Numbered from the stretch's first letter, positions 33,818 to 46,720 are shown. The stretch is 64,000 nucleotides of DNA from Prunus persica (GCF_000346465.2 NC_034013.1:10110137-10174136); one strand, 5' to 3'. The notes: a model not told the origin generated them from the letters alone. Made by a program: numbers and translations.

Positions 33818-35916
33818 CCGTGACCTCACTCTCCAGGTATGCTTTCTCATCATTTCAACGTGATTTAGCTGATGGTTGGGTTGGTTAGGATTGATTTTGA
33901 AGTTCAATTTATGATATAAGTTTTGATCGATTTTTTGCTCGAATTTCCGGTAAGCTACGACCACTTTTTGGCTGTGCCCCAAGAACAAAAGTTGCTCCCC
34001 TAGTTGTCATGATCACGTAGGTATAGGTATTGTCCGGGTGTTTTGAGAATTTTTCAGTCGCCGAAATTTTCTCAAGACACCTACTCACTGCTGGCACGTA
34101 GGCCAAGATTGGGTGGCCCATTTGGTCCTAAAATGATCCCTATGTCGTCTCGAGCACGACGATATGCTCAGATTTACATATTAGGCGATATCCGGGTTCG
34201 ATATAGTCGGACAGTCGGATCTCAACAAAACTCATAGGATATATTAATTGGATTTTTATGAACCTATAGGAACTTTTGGATTATTAATCGGAGGTCGTGG
34301 ACCCCACGGGGGACTGAGTTGACCAATATAAGAATTTAATTGTATATTTAATCTCGGGTCTTTTCAGACCATTCCAACTGTCAAAACTGTTGAAAATGGG
34401 TCTAGGAACTTTCTTAAGTTACGCACACTCACTTTAAGGCTGGGGATCAGGAAGGATCCTCGAAGGGTCAACGAGCTCGGACACACGGTGAGTGGACGTT
34501 TGTTTTATAAATGAATTTTATGCAGCAAAAGTTTTATTAATTGATCATGAACGAATTGTTTATGATTTTTGCTTTCCAAGCATACAGTTTGAATTCAAAT
34601 GCTTTTATAAAATTGTGTTATGATTAAATGTGAATGGCTTGGAAGGTAGAAAATGAATTGGTAACAGGATTTATGGATTGAGTGAGAAACAGTATTCTGA
34701 TTTTCCAGGAAAGGTTTTTTGTTTTTTTGTTTTTTTATTTTTTTATTTTTTTAAAAACCACCATAGGTACCCAAAATATTGCCTTCGAATAAACTGTTGC
34801 CTTCGGATATAATGATGTCCATGGACATACTAGTTGCCTTCGGTTGAGTCAGGGGCGTTTGACAATTGCCCCACAAGTCCAAGAGATACCCGAACAGTGA
34901 GGAGCGAGGAATGCAGCTTAGGTTGACCAAGTGTCTCCTGAGTTCTGCGAGGAATGCAGCTCGGGTTAACTTTGTATTTCCGAGTTCTAAAAGGAGATGT
35001 CGCTTATGCGACACTTGAAATTGACGGTATAATGTGGAAAATAAATAGAAAAATCATGGAATTGACGGATTTATGAAGGGTACACCTAGGTGGAAATGAA
35101 TTATTATTTTTCAATGCTTTCAAATGATTTTGATGAATTGATTGAATGTATGAATGGTTATGTGAATATAAATATGCATGCTTGATTTTTGTACGAATAT
35201 AGAGCATGGATTAAATGAATTTTCAAATGGTTTTAACAGTGGGGTTAGTATGTTGATATTATATTTTGCAAAACTTTCTTTTGTCCACTCATGCTGTTAA
35301 TATTTTGCACCCCTATGCAGTAATCGAGTACCGGAACACCACCACCGGGCATTCATCACCCATCACTCATCCACTTCCATTATGTAGGATATTCTATTGT
35401 AACCGTACTATTTGTTGTAAATTAAATTAATTAGTAGGCTCTGATATTGCCCTATGATTTCTATAAGGTCTGAGGCCACACAGATTTGATGTTGGATTGT
35501 GTGTGCTCTAACATTGTGCATACTAAACGCTTGCGGATATAAGAATTGCATGTTGTACATGTGTAAATTATTGGGAAACGAGCAATTTACAGGCAGACTC
35601 TACAGATTTTTCGGCATAAGTCAAACCTCAAAGAATTTTTTTGAGTTTTAGTTTAAGGGGGCAATTTGGTCAAGTGTGCCTGGCACCTGACAGGTGTTGG
35701 ATACGCACAAGGTTCGACGCAGATTCTAAAGTGGAATTTGGGTCCTGTCTAGTGCCTGTTCCAGGATTAAAAAGCTGGTTTGGCAAAACTTACATACAAA
35801 ACTCGACGGTACGAGTGAATTTCATTAATAAACATAAAAAGATACACCTAGTCAGGGGAGACATAATAAGCTTTACCCTCAAATACATCTCTATCCATAA
35901 ATAAAAGTTCAACAAA
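33491..35916. mobile_element. Inserted repeat DNA left of the CACTA element, class uncertain
   Basis: This stretch separates the two halves of the duplicated block and so is inserted DNA. It starts TGATATCCCATTCC, contains a CT microsatellite at about 33764-33815, and reads like an LTR or untranslated part of a retroelement (for example AGGGTCAACGAGCTCGGACA, then GGTGAGTGGACG). No coding domain or LTR partner is visible. The CACTA element is inserted at its right edge. Confidence 0.45.
35914..35916. repeat. CACTA target-site duplication, left
   Basis: AAA immediately precedes the CACTA terminus. AAA at 49481-49483 immediately follows the other end. A 3-bp duplication is diagnostic of this superfamily. 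Confidence 0.85.
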
Positions 35917-35946
35917 CACTACTACAAAAAAGCAAAAAGACGACGG
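35917..35946 (+). repeat. CACTA terminal inverted repeat, left
   Basis: CACTACTACAAAAA followed by AGCAAAAAGACGACGG. It matches the right end at 49451-49480 in inverse orientation with a small mismatch block after base 14. The transposase TNP2 is expected to cut here. Confidence 0.9.
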
Positions 35947-37445
35947 TAAATCACCGTCGTGTATTCGATTTTTCAATGGTCGTGGAATCCACCGTCATCT
36001 TTTCCCTCATATACCACGACGCTAAATCACCGTCGTTGTTAAAATATACAACGTCATCAACAAATACAAAACGACGTCTTTGTACTGCAAAAAGATCTAA
36101 AAAAGCAATCGAGGATGAGAATAGACGACCAACTCTCTAAAAAAACCGTCGTTAAAAAGGAAAAATATGACACATATTAAGAGAACAAGGCCGCAAGATA
36201 GACATACAACGACGGAAATAAAAAAACGACGCCGTTAAATATCATTTTCACGACAATAAAAAATTTGACGTCTTTAAATACATTAGAAGACGACGTTATT
36301 GATACCTACTACGTCGCATATATAAAAACAGCCGTCGTAAAATTAATTTTCCACTTCGATTTTTCGATAAAAGATGACGTGGAAATAGTTGTCAGTGTCA
36401 TTATTTACGACGTGTGTATTTATTGAGTAGACGTTGAAAAACGAAACAACGTCGGTTACAAATATATGAGAGTCGTATTACAAAATTTATACGTCATATT
36501 TTCAGAAACAAACAACGACGATAAATATTAGACGTTGTTAAATAAAACAACGTCGGAAAACAATAAAAACAGACGTGTTTAGTCTGCTAAAGTTCTAGAA
36601 AATAGTCGAGGATGAGAATAGACGACCAACTCAAACAAATCACCGTCGTTAAAAAGGAAAAATATGACACATGTTAAAAGAACAAGGCCGCAAGATATAC
36701 ATACAACGACGACAACTAAAATTTTACGCCGTTAAATATAATTTACACGACAAGAAAAAATATGACGTCTTTAAATACATGAGAAGACGACGTTATTGAA
36801 ATATACTACGTCTCTTATTTACAAACAACCGTCGTGAAATAAATTTTCCACTTCGATTTTTCTAAAAAAGATGACGTGGAAATAGTTGTCAGTGTCATTA
36901 TTTACGACGTATGTATTTATACAGTTGACGTTGAAATGCGAAACAACGTCGGTGGCATTTATATAGTCGACGTTGTATTTATATCTATCATCATTACTCA
37001 CGACGCACTTAATAATATAGACGACGTTGAACTTCTAAACAACGTCGGTTCCAAATAAATGAGAGCCGTATTACAGAACATATAGACGGCGTTGATTATG
37101 ATGAGAGCCGTATTACAAATAACGTCGTTTAATTGTTATTAGACGGCGGTTATAATGAATTTCCGTCGGAATTCATTTCGTTCCTCTTCGTTTATAAAAG
37201 AACTTGCGACGTGGAAAATGTATGATGACGTCGTATTTTTTAACGTTCAGATTATATATCTCGTTTTTTAGACGTCGGTATTATGGGATTGGAGTCGTGT
37301 TATTTTGAATTACATGGCGGTTCTTAATCCTTCCCCGACGTGATATCCTGAATAATTGCTTCACAATTGCGTCGTGGTTCTTCATTGTTACGTTGCTTTA
37401 AGACGTCGGTAAATATGCTGAATAACTGGTTCACAATAACGTCGT
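35938..37445. repeat. Left subterminal array of CGACG/CGTCG words
   Basis: Words such as ACGACGGT, ACCGTCGT, AACGTCGG and ACGACGT occur in both orientations, by eye one every 30-60 bp. The array includes a tandem duplication of about 497 bp. Copies start at about 36111 and 36608, each with GAGGATGAGAATAGACGACC, CCGTCGTTAAAAAGGAAAAA and AACAAGGCCGCAAGATA. In En/Spm such subterminal words bind TNPA, which controls transposition and promoter methylation. The open frames in this array are accidental. Confidence 0.85.
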
Positions 37446-37528
37446 GTTTTATTTGAACGTAGAAAGTGAAGAAATCACATTACAATATATTACAAAATTA
37501 ATGTCATACACTGCCAATTACATAAGCA

Positions 37529-40500
37529 TCATTCAATCCATATATCTTCACACCCATCTCGAATATTTTGACCGCCTAACTCACCCACCAGTTCATCAAA
37601 TGTGTCAACATTTGGCATCCCTCTAGTAAATGGCTCACACTCAATTATCACATCACCTAAGACTTCATCACCAATAACATCATTATATTCTCTATTAGGC
37701 ATTGATAACACTACCGACCAACCACGATGCATCGGGTCGTCAACAAAAAATATTTGTTTGACTTGAGAAGCCAAAACAAATTGGTCATTCCTATGTCCAA
37801 TTTTACTCAAATCTACAAGGGTAAATCCAAGTTCGTCGACTACAAGACCAGAACTATCTATCCAATCACACCTAAAGACTGGGATTGTAAACTTTTGGTA
37901 GTCAAGGTCCCAAATTTCTTGAATGACACCATAGAAACCCATATTTGAGAGAATTGGGTTTTTATCCTTGGCACTAGCAACTTGCATGGTATGTGCAAGT
38001 AAATAAACTCCACTATTTTGAGTTGTCCGCACATCATCTTGTGCCTTGATATTGAATTTAATACCTTTAATAAGATAGCTCCTATATAATGGCACTGACA
38101 TGTTTGGACCAGCTGCTAGCCACCTTAAATTTTCTGATACGCCATGATTGTCTTCCTCAAGTTCACTTTGAACCTGCAAATTAATCATATCTTAATTCAA
38201 TCTAATATATAAATAAGAAGAAAATTAAAAGAGAAATATGTTATTCAACAATATATACCTTGAAGCGTAGCCATTGAATGAAAGTGCTATTGTGCTTATC
38301 CTGCAGCCACTTTGTTCTTTTTCTAAATTTTGGATAAGCAGTCTTGATGTGAATCATATGTTGCCTACATGACACGAAAAATTCAAGCATTATGGTCCTA
38401 AATATAGAAGATAAACATAAGAAATAATTTAAAATGGAAACTTAAAGAATAAAGCTCATACGTACTCGATATAAGGTAGGACTTCCTCCGTATTCTCCAA
38501 GACATATAGATGTGCTTGATTCAACAGGTCCTGATCAACTACGCTCACTGTGCAACCTGATAATGGCTTTGAAAGTCCCATCTTTTGGCTTGAAGGCACT
38601 CCAACTGTACTAACATCAGATAAATGCTGAGTACAACACTCTACCGCTTCTTCAGCTATATACCGCTCAGCAATGCAACCTTCGGGACGAGTACGATTCT
38701 GAACATACCCCTTCAGCACTTTCATATATCTTTCAAACGGATACATCCACCTAAAATATACTGGCCCACATAGACGAACTTCTCTGACAAGATGTACTAC
38801 TAGATGAACCATGATATCAAAGAATGAAGGGGGAAAGTACTTCTCAAGCAAACACAGAGTAACTACTACATCTTCTTCCAACTTATCTAGCTTGGAAACA
38901 TCAACAGTCTTTGCACATATAGCATTGAAGAAGAAGCACAAACGAGTTATTGCATACCTTGCAGGCTTCTCCAAAACAGAACGAATTGCCACAGGGAGCA
39001 ATTGTTGCATTAAGGTATGACAATCATGTGATTTAAGGCCAAGAAGTCTTGAATCTTGTAAAGATACAAGATTTTTAATATTTGAAGAATAACCTTCAGG
39101 GACCTTCATACCATAGAAAGAATTGCAAACCTCTCTCTTCTCTGCTCTTGACAAATTCCAAGGCCCAGGAGGCAAACGAGTACGTCTTTCTCCATACTCG
39201 GGTTGCAAATCAGTTTTGACCCCCATGTTCAATAAATCTAATCGAGCAGCAATCCCATCTTTATTTTTTCCAGGGATCTCCAGCAATGTACCAATGATAC
39301 TATCGCAAACATTCTTCTCAATGTGCATAACATCTAGGGCATGCCTTACAGGAAGGTATTTCCAATACTCGAGATCAAAGAATATTGATTTCTTCTTCCA
39401 ACAAACTCTGTCACCATTTTCAACCATATGCAGCACTTCTTCTCCGGTTAATGGCTCGGGAGGTATGCCATATTCAGGTTTCCCATTAAAAGCTGCACGT
39501 TGCCTCCTATATGGATGATTGATTGGTAACCATTTTCTATGCCCAATGTAACAAATTTTGTGGCCATTTTTCAACCTGTGACTAGGTGTATCATCGCCGC
39601 ATATTGGACAAGCTTTATATCCTTTAACAACACAACCAGATAAGTTTCCATAGGCGGGGAAATCATTAATTGTCCACATTAATGCAGCTCTGAGTGTAAA
39701 GTATTCTCCATTATGTGCATCATACACTCCTCTAATCCCAACCCACAAGGATTTTAAATCATCAATCAAAGGCTCCAAGTAGACGTCTATATCATTTCCG
39801 GGTTGTTTAGGACCGGAAATCAATAAGGTTAACATCATGAACTTTCGTTTCATGCACAGCCATGGAGGGAGATTATATGTAACTAAGATAACCGGCCAAC
39901 AACTATATCTGCTACTTAGAGAACTGTGGGGATTGAATCCATCAGATGAAAGAGCCAATCTCAAGTTTCTCGGCTCATTACCAAACTCAGGCCATTTATC
40001 ATCAAGAAGTTTCCAAGACGGGGAATCCGCCGGATGAGACATCTAACCGTCAATTGATTTTCTAGCAGCATGCCACCAAGTCAAACTCCTAGCTGTCTCA
40101 TGTGATTGAAACATCCTTTTAAACCTTGGAATTGGGGGAAAATACCACACCACCTTCGCTGGCACACCCTCTTTCAAGATTGAATCTTTGCCTTCCTTCC
40201 ACCTTGAGATACCACAAGTAGGACAATTAGTTGAATCCTCATACTCCTTCCTATACAAGATGCAATCATTGGGGCATGCGTGCATTTTCTCATAACTCAG
40301 CCCCAATGCACACAAAGTCTTTTTAGCCTCATACATGGAGGTTGGTATTGTATTTCCTTCTGGAAGCAAATCGCCTTGAAGTATCAATAATTCTGTAAAA
40401 CAGACATCACTCATCCCATGTTTTGCCTTCAAATTATACAACTTCACTAATGCCGATAACTTCGTGTACTTTCTACAACCAGGGTACACTGGTTGATCTC

Positions 40501-40879
40501 CATCCCCAATCACATTGGCAAACTCATACGGATCCGAACCAAAATCACCAAAATCATTATCATCCATATCAATTTCTTCAGACACAAAACTGTACCTACT
40601 ATGGCCATCATCTTCTTCAACATTTCTACTAGCATTAGTAGTTGCTTCCCAAGGTTCTCCGTGAAATGTCCAATTCTTATAGCTTTGGTCAATTCCATTA
40701 AAGTATAAGTGATCCCTTATAATTCCAACCCCAAGCAACTTCAAATTAACACATTTAACACATGGACAACGGATATGTGTTGTAGTTAGAAGATTTTCTA
40801 CAGCAAAGTTCAAAAATGCTTCCACCCCAAATTCATATGCCTTCGATCTTCTATCCGAGTGCATCCATGACTTATCCAT
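37529..40879 (-). CDS. TNP2-type CACTA transposase (TNPD), with one in-frame TAG
   Basis: Proposed exons are 40879-38466, 38364-38259 and 38173-37529; GTACGT/TAG and GTATAT/CAG junctions keep the frame. The Met at 40879 (MDKSWMHSDRRSKAYEFG) is chosen because it opens the transposase-associated domain, about the first 80 residues. The TNP2 core follows, with RAALMWTINDFPAYGNLSG, CPICGDD, HRKWLPINHPYR and LPVRHALDVMHIEKNVCDSI. Next comes a DUF4218-type segment (CLLEKYFPPSFFDIMVHL, GPVYFRWMYPFERYMKVLKG). The third exon is a DUF4216-type C-terminus (FRCDWID, GFTLVDLS, DDPMHRGWSVV). TNP2 binds and cleaves element ends. A TAG at 40045-40043 separates the first domain from the core, right before MSHPADSPSW. 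As read, the gene gives a truncated product unless the codon is bypassed or spliced out. Confidence 0.88.
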
Positions 40880-40978
40880 CTCCGACACTATAACCTATTA
40901 TCTATAATAAAGTGAAAATACAGGCAATGACCATCACTATAGCAGATTATACAATGATCTAATCGCAAGTAATACACA

Positions 40979-42740
40979 ACAGAGACGACAGGTTTTAAAC
41001 AAAAACAGACGTATTTGGCATATATAGACGACGGATTTTCAACAGACGTCGTCTATTATAAGTAATACAAACGACGGTTTATGAAAAAACCGTCGTGTAT
41101 AAGTAATACAACGACGGTAGTTTAAAAACACCGTCGTGTAATCGTCGTCGTATGCCTTAAAATTCGTCGTGTCTCAGTTTATTTTCAAGAACACAAAACC
41201 CATTAAGAACACAACATATATATGAAACCAAGCAAGAAACCAACATATACATGAAACCAAGCATGAAAACAATAAATCCATTCCCAATTCAACATAACAT
41301 AGGGTGATTAAAAGATACGACAAAATTAAATCCATTCCCAATTCAACATAACAGATAATGTAATCCATGAACCCATTAAACAGAAAATCCATGAACCCAT
41401 ACCTATAAGCACATTATTAACAGATCGCAAAGCATACACATAAAACCCTTTAACAAAACAACCTAATATAACTCAATGAATTTACAAGGGGAAGATAGGG
41501 TTTGTACTTACAGGTTGGACGAGCTCACAGATTCGACGGAGCCTGGAGAGTGCAACTTTTAATTAGAGCAGAAGTGAGAGAGCAAAATGTTATGTCGCGC
41601 GAAATCTGAAAATTTTAGGTTTCAGGGTTCGAAGTATAAGAATAAGAGCCAAATCTAAAAAAATTTAGGTCGCGCGAAAATTTTTAGAGTTCGCGCGTTT
41701 TAAAACGTCGAAAGAAAAACCAAGGCGAAAGTTCTACACGTACCGACGTAAATTTAATATTCCACGACGGAAACTTCATTTTTCGGATTAAGAACGTAAG
41801 GCCGTTCATTTTGAAGCTTCATTTTTCGGATTAATTTTAAATTTATTTTGAATTTTTTATATAACGACGACTGAAAAACCACGTCGGTGTTAAGAAATTA
41901 AAGACGTTGTAAATTATATAAACCGACTTACATATTAAAATGACGTCGTTTAAAGCGTAAACCATGTCGTATGTTTTTCTGTACGACGTAAAATATGTAT
42001 TCCACGACGCAACCACCGTCGTTAAAAATTAATACCCAAAACCCATAAAACTAAATTATACAATTTAAAAAATTAAGTTTATAAAAGGTTTTATGGTTTT
42101 AAAGCCTAACATATACCCTAGACTACCCAAAAATTATACTTTAAAAATAAACCCCAATAAATAACAACCCTAATCTCTAAACCCTAGACTCTAAACCCTA
42201 AACCATAAAACTAGAAGTGATTTTATGACTCATCAAAACAATTTTGTTTTGGATGGTCATTTTAAATTTTTGTTATTCAAAATGAATTTTTTCAAGGTTT
42301 ATGTGGAAGAAAATATATCAATGACTTCATAGGAGTTGACTTTTCAATTTTCTGATTTATTTTAAATTTATTTTGAATATTTTGATATAAAAATAATAAA
42401 ATATTCTTACCACAACAACAAACCACGTCGGTGTTAATAAATTGTAGACGTTGTAAATTGTAATAGACTACTAAGTCGTTAAAATGACGTCGTTAAAATG
42501 AGAAACCATGGCGGCTATTTAACTATACGACGTAAAATATATATATCAACGACTTAACCGCTGTCGTTACATAAACGTCGTCGATGATACCCTGAACCCT
42601 TAAGAAATTGAAGATGTTGTAAACCATAAACGACTCAATTGTTCAAAGAACGTCGTCTAACTATATTTTTACGTCGTATTTGTTTAAAACACGAAACAAC
42701 AAAATACGACGGTTTTTGACTTTATTAGGTCGTTGGAAAA
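40979..42740. repeat. CGACG/CGTCG-word array between the two transposase genes
   Basis: Clusters lie at 40980-41165, 41705-42010 and 42420-42735, with words such as AACGACGGT and ACCGTCGT. A degenerate telomere-like stretch of CCCTAAA/CCCTAGA units lies at about 42167-42206. The quieter 41170-41560 part includes two copies of a CCAATTCAACATAACA phrase. This region must contain the end of the TNPA-ULP1 transcript and the promoter of TNP2. Confidence 0.75.
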
Positions 42741-42798
42741 GTATTACACGTCGGTTAAGCAATTTGTATGTTTGTTTTTTTTTAAATTTAAGAAAACC

Positions 42799-44245
42799 TC
42801 AACAAATTTTTACATTACATATTATAGAGAAAATTTGTACATTATACATAAATATCAAGTGTTCAATAATTTGGAAAACAAACTCTGCCCATTCATTCCG
42901 GACTTCATCAATGGCTTCTTGGGGGTATGAAGCTTCCTGGTTTCCCTTGGCATACTGCATAAACAATGACTATTAGGGTTTATAAATAAAAAGAAATTCA
43001 ATCACAGACGACGATATTTTTCATAACCGACGTAGTATATCCATTCAACGACGTTAATTTTACATGACCGTCGTTGATAATACAAAAAACGACGTGAAAT
43101 GTATGAAGGTAATTTCTTCTTACCTTATTCTCAAACCCCAAGGAAGGATCCATGATGATGTCCCTCATGAAGCGCATCACATAATACCCGCATTCGACAT
43201 TGCTGGGTTGCTTTGGTGTGCCTGAGAGAGTTTTCCAAATTACATTTTTACGTCCTGCTCGGCCTATGTGGGTATTATATATTTTTAAAGCACTGTTCAC
43301 GATGTTTTTCGCCTCTTCGTCGACCACACGATGACCTGGCAGAGGATCCAGAAAATAGACGGTCTCCTTCTTTGCTCTTACAATCAGCAAGATCCAATGA
43401 CGGCTGCACAAAATTAATATAAAAACGACGGTTATTTACAAAAACGACGTATTATAGTATTTCACACGACGAAATAAAGTAGATAACGACGACATTATAT
43501 ATTTATCACGACGACAAATAAATACCGACGTGGTTAGTAGTTTCAAACGACTAAATAAAATAAAACACCGACGTGGTTAGTTTATAAGCTGTCATTTATT
43601 GAAAATCATAAAAACAAAATCCTAAGGAGACTAACCCTGGATTGTAAGGCATCATGAAAAGCTGTTCACCGTCTGTCTTCTGAAGTCGAGCTGCTACCAG
43701 TCGTGATCTTTCAGTTATTGTGCCAGAGTTGGCACTAACTGTAGCAGGGTCAATAAAGCCAACCATGCTGCACATATTGGCTTGTTTCAAAACATCGTGT
43801 AAGTACCTAAATACATAAAATAATATAAACAAGTCAGCAAAAACAAACACGACGGTTATGTATAAAACAACGACGTATTATAATATTTCACACGACGTAC
43901 TGAAATAGATAAGGACGTTATAATATATTTATCATGACGGTAGTTAGTTAAGACGACGTGGTTAGTTAGTTAAGACGACGCAATATATAAACCAACGAGT
44001 TATTATCTTAGAAGTACAAACCTCATATATACAGCCAATACAGTAGCTCCAATTTCTTCCATGCCTGCAAATTGTGTAATATCTTCAGGCAGGAGGAAGG
44101 TATCGCGCTCACCACCAAACACCTCCTTATCAATTGTAAATTGGAGTGTCTTATCCTCAGGCAGGAGTGTCGTTTCCACAAAACGACAAAGGGTTTTTAA
44201 AGAAGATGGCGCCTCCATATTTGAATAAGCACCAACTTCAATAAC
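42799..44245 (-). CDS. ULP1-like (C48) cysteine protease part of the TNPA gene
   Basis: Four exons are joined in frame by GT-AG introns: 44245-44022, 43806-43636, 43403-43124 and 42954-42799. The third carries the peptidase core. HWILLIV holds the catalytic His, FLDPLPGH the Asp, PKQPSNVECGYYVMRFMRDI the Gln and Cys. This is the C-terminal lobe of a SUMO/Ulp1-type C48 protease. The first exons (GERDTFLLPEDITQFAGMEE, then DVLKQANMCSMVGFIDP) resemble the region that precedes ULP1 in plant CACTA proteins. The last exon ends near VRNEWAEFVFQIIEHL. It is preceded by an acidic exon ending at 44559 (HDDK, GTATGT donor), in phase with 44245. Such domains are common in plant CACTA and Mutator elements; the substrate is unknown. 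All triad residues are kept, suggesting selection until recently. Confidence 0.85.
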
Positions 44246-46720
44246 CTGTTTAAAGAAATAAAAAAAATGACGTGGTAATTCAATAAAGACGACGGTTTAA
44301 GGAATAAAACGTCGTCTTAAAAGGATTTAAACGACGGTGAAAAAATTGTCGTGGTAATTCAATAAAGACGACGGTTTTATTAATAAAGCGTCGTCTGAAA
44401 CCATTTAAACGACGGTGCAAAAACCGTCGTTTAAATATTTTATTACGTCTTAAAAAAAGTCCGCCGTCTAAGTTTTAAACAAACGACGGATTAAATAAAA
44501 ATATCGACGTCTGAAATTTTGAAAAACAAATAAAAAAGGCAAAGTTATGTGAACATACCTTGTCGTCATGCTTTTCTTCATCTTCTTTCTCCTTTTCTTC
44601 TTCCTTCTCTTCATCTCTTTTTTCTTCTTCCTTCTCTTCATCTGGCTGATGTTTTCCCCATTTTGGGCAGTATCATCCTCCAAATGTAGGGGATCTCACA
44701 TCACCCTCCAGAGCAGCTAGCTTTGTCAGACATTGGATTTTTGGGGCTTTGGGCTAATTCTTGGGTTAAGCGATGGCTTGGATCAAATTGGGAATTTAAT
44801 TGGGAAAGCTGACTCAGGAAATGCTCCCTCTCAGCCTCTACCAATTGTTTTGTCCTAGCCTCCATCCTTAAGGCCTCTTCCCTTGCCTTAGCCTCCATCT
44901 TTTTAGTCTCTTCTTGAAGGAGAACTCTTAAACTCTCCTTCAAACGGTCGTCAAAGCTCACCCTCTGTGGTTTGGGCAAATTGAAATATTGCCTTGGGGA
45001 AACACCAGCACCAACTCCCCTCAGTCTGCCTGGATGCTCGGGGCCCAAAGCCATGGTCAGCACATCATTGCTGCCATCTACTCTGACTTTGCCTTCCGAG
45101 ACTTGTTTCTGCAATTCATCCTAAAAAAAGATAAACAAAAAAACACACGACGGTTATTTATGTACAAACGACGTATTATATAATTTCACACGACGCAATA
45201 ACGTATAAACCGACGTTATTATAACTTATCACGACGGTAGTTATACCGACGTGGTTATTTATTTAAAACGACGAAATGAATAAACAACCGACGTCTTATG
45301 CTATAATTAAAGATAACAGAGTAGTGATTCCTATTTAGACCATTAACGACGTTTTTAAAAAAGTTTCGACGTGGTAATATCATTCACACGACGCGAAAAT
45401 GAACCACCGACGTCTTATGCTATAATTACAGAAAACATAGTAGTGATTCCTATTTAGACCTTTAACGACGTTTTTAAAAACTTTTCGACGTGGTAATATC
45501 ATTCACACGACGAAAAATATAACATACGACGTAATAAGAATAATTCAAAGTTTAATAAAAATTTAAAACAGAGTGATAGTAGGCTTACAATTAATTTTGC
45601 TTTCTCTGCCACCTTTGGATCAGGGATGTTACCATGTTTGTCCTGTCTAGCTCTCTTCCATAGGGTAGATCGATCAATTTCTACCCCAGGCATGGTTTCC
45701 TCCAATTGATCCTCCAATCCAGCATATCCTTTTCGAGACAATCGATGATTGTACTCGAGTTTCTCCCTAATCTGTGCATGTTGAGAATGCACAGACTCAA
45801 AATCTTTGGATAGCCTTGAAGCTACAAAGGCATCCCATTGTGCTTTCTCTATGAATTTATATGTTTCAGGGGGTTGGCTTAATTTCTCCCTGTCATTGGT
45901 GTATGGAAGGATATAATGCCTCGTTAGTGTAGACTTGAAATCCTTCCATTTCTTGGAAGCAGAAGCTAAAACAGAGGTCTTGCCCCCTTGGCCTACGACA
46001 AAAGCCATGTCAACTGCTTCCCAAATCTGCTCCTTTATATCCTTGGGGATTTGGGACCATTTCTTGTCCACAAGTGGGATCCTGGAGCGTGCCAACACAC
46101 CAATATACGACTGCATCTCAATATGTGCTTGGCCAACACCTTTCCCCCTTTTATTGTACTCAACAATTGGCCTCAGTTTCTGAAGCTTTCTCTTCACAAC
46201 ACGAGGCATTGTGCTCATACCTCGACCAGTCTTTGAATCATCAGAGATTGTTGTCTGGCTGGTTTGTTCTGTCTCAGCAGATGATGAAGCAAACTTCATA
46301 TTCTTCGAAGACTTCATCTCCTTCGAAGACTTGTCTTGAGGAGCTACCATTCCAAGCTTCTTGGAGCCAGAATCCTTAGTTTGTTGTTGAGAAACCATTT
46401 TAACAGACAAAACTGCAAGTGAAAATATTTCAGGAAAACATTAAGAACACAAACGACGGTATTAAAAAAATACGACGTATGATATGATTTTAGACGACGC
46501 AATGAAATAATCTCAGACGTAATAAATGTTTAAAACCATTATTTATATAACGTCGTGGTATATATGTTCACACGACGTCAATAGTAATACACCGTCGTGG
46601 TAAACTATTATTTATATAACGTCGTGGTATTTATGTTCATACGACGTCAATAGTAATACACCGTCGTGGTATTAACATTCACACGACGTAAAACAATAAG
46701 ATATTTTGTCGTCTATATTA
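42955..46720. repeat. CGACG/CGTCG words filling the introns of the TNPA-ULP1 gene
   Basis: The words occur in the introns at 43010-43100, 43420-43580, 43845-43995, 44265-44520 and 45145-45540, and upstream of the start at 46450-46720. The exons between them (42799-42954, 43124-43403, 43636-43806, 44022-44245, 44705-45120, 45589-46398) lack them. Clusters in 45330-45540 include a direct repeat of about 80 bp (AGTAGTGATTCCTATTTAGACC twice). Confidence 0.8.
44559..46398 (-). CDS. TNPA-like regulatory protein (Transposase_24 family), 5' part of the gene
   Basis: Exon 1 is 46398-45589, starting MVSQQQTKDSG; its upstream CTTGCAG looks like the end of a 5' untranslated-region intron. Exon 2 is 45120 to about 44705, joined in frame by GTAAGC/TTTTAG. 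Family signatures are QIWEAVDMAFVV, KKWKDFKSTLTRHYILPY, WDAFVASRLS, NHRLSRKGYAGLEDQL and, in exon 2, DVLTMALGPEHPGRLRGVGA; a charged coiled coil follows. TNPA-type proteins bind the subterminal repeats and bring the ends together. Exon 2 meets a TGA at 44703-44701. The next stretch, to 44559, reads as an acidic Glu/Lys segment only in a frame blocked by an upstream stop. So the join is either a very short intron I cannot place or a small indel, and the gene may make TNPA alone. Confidence 0.8.

Noticed and set aside
35938..37445. CRISPR-like repeat array
   Set aside because: Words are short, in both orientations, unevenly spaced and inside a plant transposon; there are no regular spacers or cas genes.
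42680..42976. Plus-strand frame of 98 codons inside the CACTA element
   Set aside because: It overlaps the last exon of the ULP1 part on the other strand and has no similarity of its own.
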